From Candidatus Buchananbacteria bacterium RIFCSPLOWO2_02_FULL_46_11b (lineage in GTDB: Bacteria > Patescibacteriota > Patescibacteriia > Buchananbacterales > UBA6539), in NCBI GenBank assembly GCA_001817615.1, contig MHIR01000003.1, forward strand, positions 11,309-20,161: a stretch of 8,853 nt of DNA, read 5' to 3'. Under the pieces are notes generated by a model that had not been told where the DNA came from, did no database searches, and saw only the letters and a program-made list of their open reading frames with translations. Each line of letters begins with the position of its first letter. The first letter of the stretch is position 1. Shown here piece by piece: positions 6,341 to 8,853 of the stretch. Both the position numbers and the translations under genes were made by a program.

Positions 6341-6970
6341 GGCGTCATTTTGGGCACCACTCTTTCTCCGGTCGCAGAGTGTTGTGAAAAAGTCAACGAC
6401 GGCACTTTTTCTTACTGTCCGGCGGACAAAAAAGAAGGCTACTGCCCGAAAAACACAAAATGCGTCAATAATAAAAAAGAAGATCCGGCTAAAGAAACCG
6501 ACCCTGACGTTAGTATTTGCTGCCCGCTAAATTCTGGCGTGGGCGGCATACTTGGCGGTCTGTTTTGCAAGCCGACACAATGTGACAGCCCCGACGAAGA
6601 ATTTTGTCCGGCATCAATGAAAACCTCATGCTGTAAAAAATTGGCTGACGGAACTTCTCCTTGCGGACAATATTCCGTTGGTCTTGCAAGCACATGGGCT
6701 TACTGCAAAAATGACTCCAAGTGCGACAAAGGCGCTCCCGGCTATTGCGCCAAAGAGCTTTGCTGCGATCAAACGCCGGGCCAAAAGGAAACTTGCGAAT
6801 CATCGCACGGGGTTTCTTGGTGCCAGCCGGAAACCGAAAACGACTGTGACGAAAGCGCGAATGAGACTTACTGCCCAGGCTCAAAACAATTTTCCAATTC
6901 ATCTAAATGTTGCCTGGCCGGAGAAACATGTTATAACTGGCCATCGGGCGTTCCTGACTGCGCGAAGTAA
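6149..6970 (+). CDS. Cys-rich protein paralogue, N-terminally truncated (possible pseudogene)
   Basis: 273 aa, aligned to residues 181-461 of the protein at 2784-4169. It starts MYKDKKCANPCPETCPAQ, has the EF-hand-like loop DGNGDGDIIDE, the Ala-rich linker, and the same Cys modules (WAYCKNDSKCDKGAPGYC, SWCQPETENDC, KCCLAGETC). It lacks the signal peptide and the first ~180 residues. Upstream, the frame reads RWHNVKKAGYNKC, faintly like KWITVYDTYKYKNKC of the paralogue, then meets stops at 6104 and 6080. No Shine-Dalgarno site precedes the Met, so this start is uncertain. An extended -10-like TGTTATACT (6070-6078) lies upstream. An in-frame ATG at 6044 with a GGAGAG site gives only a 12-codon peptide. 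The cysteine pattern is well kept, so loss of the 5' end may be recent. If translated it would stay in the cytoplasm unless another signal is supplied. Confidence 0.72.
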   Translation: MYKDKKCANPCPETCPAQKCEEFDGNGDGDIIDETDYRCVLATAAAPTAAAPIAYGSQTAAAAGGVILGTTLSPVAECCEKVNDGTFSYCPADKKEGYCPKNTKCVNNKKEDPAKETDPDVSICCPLNSGVGGILGGLFCKPTQCDSPDEEFCPASMKTSCCKKLADGTSPCGQYSVGLASTWAYCKNDSKCDKGAPGYCAKELCCDQTPGQKETCESSHGVSWCQPETENDCDESANETYCPGSKQFSNSSKCCLAGETCYNWPSGVPDCAK

Positions 6971-6975
6971 CACAA

Positions 6976-7016
6976 TAAAAAAGCCCTCCATTTCTCTATT
7001 TGAAATATGGAGAGCT
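6976..7016 (-). terminator. Terminator of lipoprotein gene E
   Basis: Stem AGCCCTCCAT (6982-6991) with ATGGAGAGCT (7007-7016), one mismatch, T run on the minus strand (A run 6976-6982). It begins 5 bases past the stop of the truncated Cys-rich gene, the same convergent arrangement as at 4168-4205. Confidence 0.82.
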
Positions 7017-7024
7017 CCGATCCG

Positions 7025-7264
7025 CTATCTAACCGAACCATAACCGGCCAGGGCGTTCCCTTCCCGCATTAGATACGCTTTCTGGCGCGCGGTCAAATGT
7101 TTTTCATTAAAGCCACAGCTTCTGATGAAATTAACCTCGTCCGGATTTAACGCGAGCTTATTAAACTCTCGCGCCAAAATCCGTTCTTCCGGCGACAGCG
7201 CTAATGTGGCGCAGCCGGCCGCGAGGATGGCAAGGATGATACAAAGAACAACGATTTTCTTCAT
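7025..7264 (-). CDS. Small lipoprotein E of the array
   Basis: 79 aa with signal MKKIVVLCIILAILAAGC (Cys 18), then ATLALSPEERILAREFNKLA, LNPDEVNFIRSCGFNEKHLT and ARQKAYLMREGNALAGYGSVR. LSPEE subtype as B and D, but GFNEKHL replaces GL[DN]PN[HD]L and there is a Cys in the domain (RSCGF). It pairs with the truncated Cys-rich gene in the same convergent way as A pairs with the full gene. AGGAGG lies 7 bases before the ATG. Function unknown; lipid-anchored surface location inferred. Confidence 0.91.
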   Translation of the reverse strand: MKKIVVLCIILAILAAGCATLALSPEERILAREFNKLALNPDEVNFIRSCGFNEKHLTARQKAYLMREGNALAGYGSVR

Positions 7265-7345
7265 GATAAACCCTCCTTATTGGGTGTTTTTTTGTTTTTG
7301 GCCATATTTTGGCCGCTTTTATTGACTATTTGCAGTATACCATAA
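7265..7345 (-). promoter_or_regulatory. Leader and altered promoter of lipoprotein gene E
   Basis: -10 TATACT (7334-7339) with TGG just upstream (extended -10). GGCCAAAA direct repeats at 7307-7314 and 7296-7303, 11 apart. The region holding the -35 box in genes A-D is shortened by about 9 bases, leaving CTGGCA only 9 bases from the -10. Transcription may rely on the extended -10. Confidence 0.6.
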
Positions 7346-7386
7346 CCTTGCCAGAATTATAACTTTTAATTAAGTGCCTCTTTCCT

Positions 7387-7553
7387 TTGCTACGCCTCCC
7401 CTCTCTCTGTTTTTTATACCACACCCTCGCCCTGTCCCGCTTCTCAACCCCTCACCCTGCCCCTCCCCCCAGCCGGGGGGAGGGAACTATACTTATTGAG
7501 GCTTGTTTGAAAATATTGTTTTATCTATTTCTAAATCTCCCGGCTTCTCTTCC
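7387..7553 (-). repeat. Interspersed repeat element with C/G-rich hairpin, copy 1 (minus orientation)
   Basis: Read on the minus strand: AAGAGAAGCC, an AT-rich part ending CAATAAGTATAGTTCC, then a perfect 10-bp hairpin (CCCTCCCCCC 7461-7470 with GGGGGGAGGG 7475-7484, loop AGCC), then GGGGCAGGGTGAGGGG and GAGGGTGTGGTATAAAAAA. The same order of parts is found at 8106-8230 and, split, in 8232-8590. No protein-coding content is credible. It follows the stop of the DUF559 gene and may affect its 3' end, though no T run follows the hairpin. Confidence 0.65.
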
Positions 7554-7559
7554 TTTGCA

Positions 7560-7937
7560 TTACTTTGCCTCGCTTGCTTTATCGGCGATATATTCGGCGA
7601 TTATTTTCAGAACCGTTTTCAGTTCGTTTATTATTTGCTCATTGGTAAACCTTAAAAAGGCAATGCCCATATCTTCCAGGTACTCCTGCCGAGCCTGGTC
7701 ATATTCTTTGACTTCTTCTTCCAAATGATGCCCGCCGTCAATTTCCAGAGCTAATTTAAACTTCGGGCAATAAAAATCAACGGCATAATTATCAACGCCG
7801 TATTGGCGCTTGAATTTGAGGTTTAAAAGTCGTTTATTTCTTAATTGTTTCCAAAGGATAACCTCGCTTTTCGTGGAATGAAGCCTTAATCTTCTTCTGA
7901 TATCCAGATTGTCGTATTTATTATAAATATCGGGCAT
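7560..7937 (-). CDS. DUF559 family protein (Vsr/PD-(D/E)XK-like nuclease fold)
   Basis: 125 aa, the usual length for a stand-alone DUF559 protein. Key features in order: RRLRLHSTKSEVILWKQLRN (13-34, Glu25), LKFKRQYGVDNYAVDFYC (40-57, Asp54), LALEIDGGHH (62-71, Glu65 and Asp67), then D80..R83, a GIAFLRFTNEQI strand (91-102) and a C-terminal helix. The D...ExD pattern fits the PD-(D/E)XK/very-short-patch-repair-like fold. The family's substrate is not established, and these genes often sit in repeat-rich accessory DNA, as here. No Shine-Dalgarno site precedes the ATG; a hairpin with a T run occupies that place. Flanked on both sides by interspersed repeats, which suggests transfer or rearrangement. 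Confidence 0.93.
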   Translation of the reverse strand: MPDIYNKYDNLDIRRRLRLHSTKSEVILWKQLRNKRLLNLKFKRQYGVDNYAVDFYCPKFKLALEIDGGHHLEEEVKEYDQARQEYLEDMGIAFLRFTNEQIINELKTVLKIIAEYIADKASEAK

Positions 7938-7940
7938 AAT

Positions 7941-8005
7941 AAAAAAATCAACGCGCCTGTTGATTTCTATATCTTTAGATTATCCCAACAACCAATCTTA
8001 GTCAA
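7941..8005 (-). promoter_or_regulatory. Promoter and terminator-like leader hairpin of the DUF559 gene
   Basis: -35 TTGACT (8000-8005), 17-bp spacer, -10 TAATCT (7977-7982). A hairpin follows, AAATCAAC/GTTGATTT (7959-7966 with 7945-7952, 8 bp, 6-base loop), then a T run ending 3 bases before the ATG at 7937. The hairpin and T run look like an intrinsic terminator placed between promoter and gene. Confidence 0.65.
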
Positions 8006-8105
8006 GACAACCTTATTTTCGGCCTTATTTTCTAAAAAACGCCATTAAAAATAGGATTCAATAAAAAGAGAAGCGGCCTGCCCGCAGTTACGCAAAGCGC
8101 GGCCA

Positions 8106-8230
8106 GGGAGTAAAGAGAAGCAAAGGCAAGGGGTAATAAACAATGAAAATCTATATCCTTAGAAAGCCCCAATAAAAATAGTCCTCTCCCCCTGACTAGG
8201 GGGAGAGGCAGAGAGAGGGTGTGGTAAAAA
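8106..8230 (+). repeat. Interspersed repeat element with C/G-rich hairpin, copy 2
   Basis: Reads AAAGAGAAGCAAAGGCAA, TAATAAACAATG, CTATATCCTTAG, CCCCAATAAAAATAG, then an 11-bp perfect hairpin (CCTCTCCCCCT 8183-8193 with AGGGGGAGAGG 8198-8208, loop GACT) and AGAGAGGGTGTGGTAAAAAA. Its parts align in order with copy 1 (inverted) and copy 3. A further fragment (CTAAAAAACGCCATTAAAAATAG) lies at about 8031-8053. Otherwise 8006-8105 holds nothing I can name. Confidence 0.65.
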
Positions 8231-8231
8231 A

Positions 8232-8590
8232 ATAAAAGGAAAGAGAAGCTAAGGCAAAAGATAATAGATAATGCAAGCCTATATCTTTAAAAAACGTTAT
8301 TAAAAAATGTTCCCTCCCCCCTGCCCGCCTCGCCACTTATTTTTATTTTTTTGAAAAACATTTTAATTTAATTTTATAAAGGTTATATTGATAAAAAATT
8401 TCAACGGCGCGGCCATTCGGCCTCGCCCCTCGGCTAAGCTCGGGGCGCCCTGAATTTATTGAAGGGCGAGCTCATGGCCGAAAGGCAGGCGGGCCGATTG
8501 GGGGGAGGGGCAGGGAGAGGGGTTAAAAGATTGGGGAGAGAGACAGCCCGCTTCGACGAGCGAAGCGAGGCGAGGGGAGAGGGGTTGCAA
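8232..8590 (+). repeat. Interspersed repeat element copy 3, apparently split by a ~160-base insertion in its hairpin loop
   Basis: Left half (8232 to about 8325) repeats AAAGAGAAGCTAAGGCAA, CTATATCTTTAAAAAAC and ends CCCTCCCCCCTGCCCGCCT. The matching right arm AGGCGGGCCGATT then GGGGGGAGGGGCAGGGAG starts only at about 8485 and continues as AGAGGGGTT with further G-rich sequence to about 8590. Between them lie an AT-rich stretch (8330-8400) and a compound dyad (about 8407-8482) with CGGCC/GGCCG, GCCCC/GGGGC and CGCCC/GGGCG arms. The end part contains CGACGAGCGAAGCGAGGCGAGG. No coding sequence is seen. Confidence 0.5.
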
Positions 8591-8591
8591 A

Positions 8592-8628
8592 ACAAACAAA
8601 AACGCCTCGCGTTTCCACAAGGCGTTTT
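8592..8628 (-). terminator. Rho-independent terminator
   Basis: 9-bp perfect stem AAAACGCCT (8599-8607) with AGGCGTTTT (8620-8628), 12-base loop, T-rich tail on the minus strand (TTTTTGTTTG). It would end both the gene at 8709-8853 and any transcript from the promoter at 8665-8693. Confidence 0.83.
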
Positions 8629-8658
8629 CGGTTTTAGGGTTTTAGACCTAACATCAAC
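8592..8658 (-). ncRNA. Candidate small RNA (promoter followed directly by terminator)
   Basis: The promoter at 8665-8693 would start transcription near 8658. A strong terminator (8599-8628) lies about 30 bases on, giving a ~65 nt RNA. No Shine-Dalgarno-led reading frame is present; an ATG at 8654 gives only six codons. It could instead be a leader whose downstream gene has been lost. It resembles no RNA family I recognise. Confidence 0.35.
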
Positions 8659-8664
8659 AAGAGT

Positions 8665-8693
8665 ATCTTAGCATAGGTTTTAAATTTTGTCAA
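8665..8693 (-). promoter_or_regulatory. Strong sigma70-type promoter
   Basis: -35 TTGACA (8688-8693), exactly 17 bases, -10 TAAGAT (8665-8670), 5 of 6 to consensus. It lies 16 bases downstream of the minus-strand gene's stop and points towards the terminator at 8592-8628, with no gene between. Confidence 0.7.
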
Positions 8694-8708
8694 GGGTTGA
8701 AACCTGTT

Positions 8709-8853
8709 TTATCTGGACCAAACCGCGGGCGTGGAGGTGGCAGGCAAAACTGAACCGCCCATATCTCTTACCTTAAAACTGTTCCACCATTGAGCCGCGT
8801 TTTTGGCCGTGGCCGGATTTGAATCAACGGAAAAATCAGTCCAAAGTAAATGC
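8709..8853 (-). CDS. C-terminal end of an unidentified protein, 5' partial
   Basis: The minus-strand frame is open from the window edge for 47 codons to a TAA at 8709-8711. It reads LLWTDFSVDSNPATAKNAAQ, WWNSFKVRDMGGSVLPATST, PAVWSR. The composition is protein-like (paired Trp, few rare residues) and a terminator follows 80 bases downstream, which supports a real gene end. Too little is present to name a family; the Thr/Pro-rich end would suit an exported protein, but that is a guess. Confidence 0.5.
   Translation of the reverse strand, partial: HLLWTDFSVDSNPATAKNAAQWWNSFKVRDMGGSVLPATSTPAVWSR

Noticed and set aside
6510..6902. 130-codon minus-strand frame opposite the truncated Cys-rich gene
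   Set aside because: Shadow of the real plus-strand frame, whose cysteine pattern is conserved with its paralogue.
7461..7484. C/G-rich perfect hairpin as an intrinsic terminator of the DUF559 gene
   Set aside because: No T run follows on either strand, and the hairpin recurs in the other repeat copies away from gene ends.
7387..7728. 113-codon plus-strand frame
   Set aside because: It spans the C-rich repeat and then lies antisense to the clear DUF559 gene; no domain or ribosome site.
8459..8671. 70-codon plus-strand frame over the G-rich repeats
   Set aside because: Its composition (Arg/Gly-rich from GGGGAG runs) is explained by the repeat, and it crosses a terminator hairpin and promoter of the opposite strand.
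8843..8853. The last 11 bases (AAAGTAAATGC) also occur at positions 10-20
   Set aside because: Considered as a circular overlap or terminal repeat, but the match does not extend to position 1 or further, so chance is likely.

Overview
The window looks like an accessory, surface-protein region from a Candidate Phyla Radiation (Patescibacteria, probably Parcubacteria-like) bacterium. This is inferred from protein style: a large secreted protein built from H-type-lectin-like, Cys-rich 'DSDGG', Ig-like and LamG modules, Cys-rich secreted proteins, a DUF559 nuclease-like protein, and perfect AGGAGG ribosome sites with sigma70-type promoters. No rRNA, tRNA or housekeeping gene is present to confirm it. 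The standard genetic code fits.

Layout. Positions 1-2718 (+) hold a secreted multidomain protein whose start lies before the window. 2784-4169 (+) is a secreted protein with about 40 cysteines. From 4168 to about 7345 lies an unusual array of five short minus-strand genes (called A to E here: 4234-4476, 4761-4997, 5270-5500, 5673-5912, 7025-7264). Each encodes a 76-80 aa lipoprotein and has its own strong promoter, a conserved leader, a perfect Shine-Dalgarno site and its own terminator. Each is convergent with either the 3' end of the Cys-rich gene, a short leftover of that 3' end (4612-4686, 5137-5211, 5612-5675), or a second, N-terminally truncated Cys-rich gene (6149-6970). The array seems to have grown by duplication of a [Cys-rich 3' end / lipoprotein] cassette, then of a two-cassette unit (A-B copied to C-D), with loss of the Cys-rich bodies.

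The most interesting point is that the mature part of these lipoproteins is homologous to the last ~52 residues of the large secreted protein at 1-2718 (25 of 52 residues identical to lipoprotein D without gaps). The same small helical domain therefore occurs both as a membrane-anchored lipoprotein family and as the C-terminal domain of a large adhesin-like protein. I do not recognise it as a named family. A joint role at the cell surface (anchoring, self-association, or attachment to a host or partner cell) is inference.

From 7387 to 8590 the window is repeat-rich: several copies of an element with a C-rich/G-rich hairpin, one of them apparently split by an insertion in its loop, surrounding a DUF559 gene (7560-7937, -). 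A promoter closely followed by a terminator (8592-8693, -) may encode a ~65 nt RNA. At the right edge is the C-terminal end of an unidentified minus-strand gene (8709-8853).
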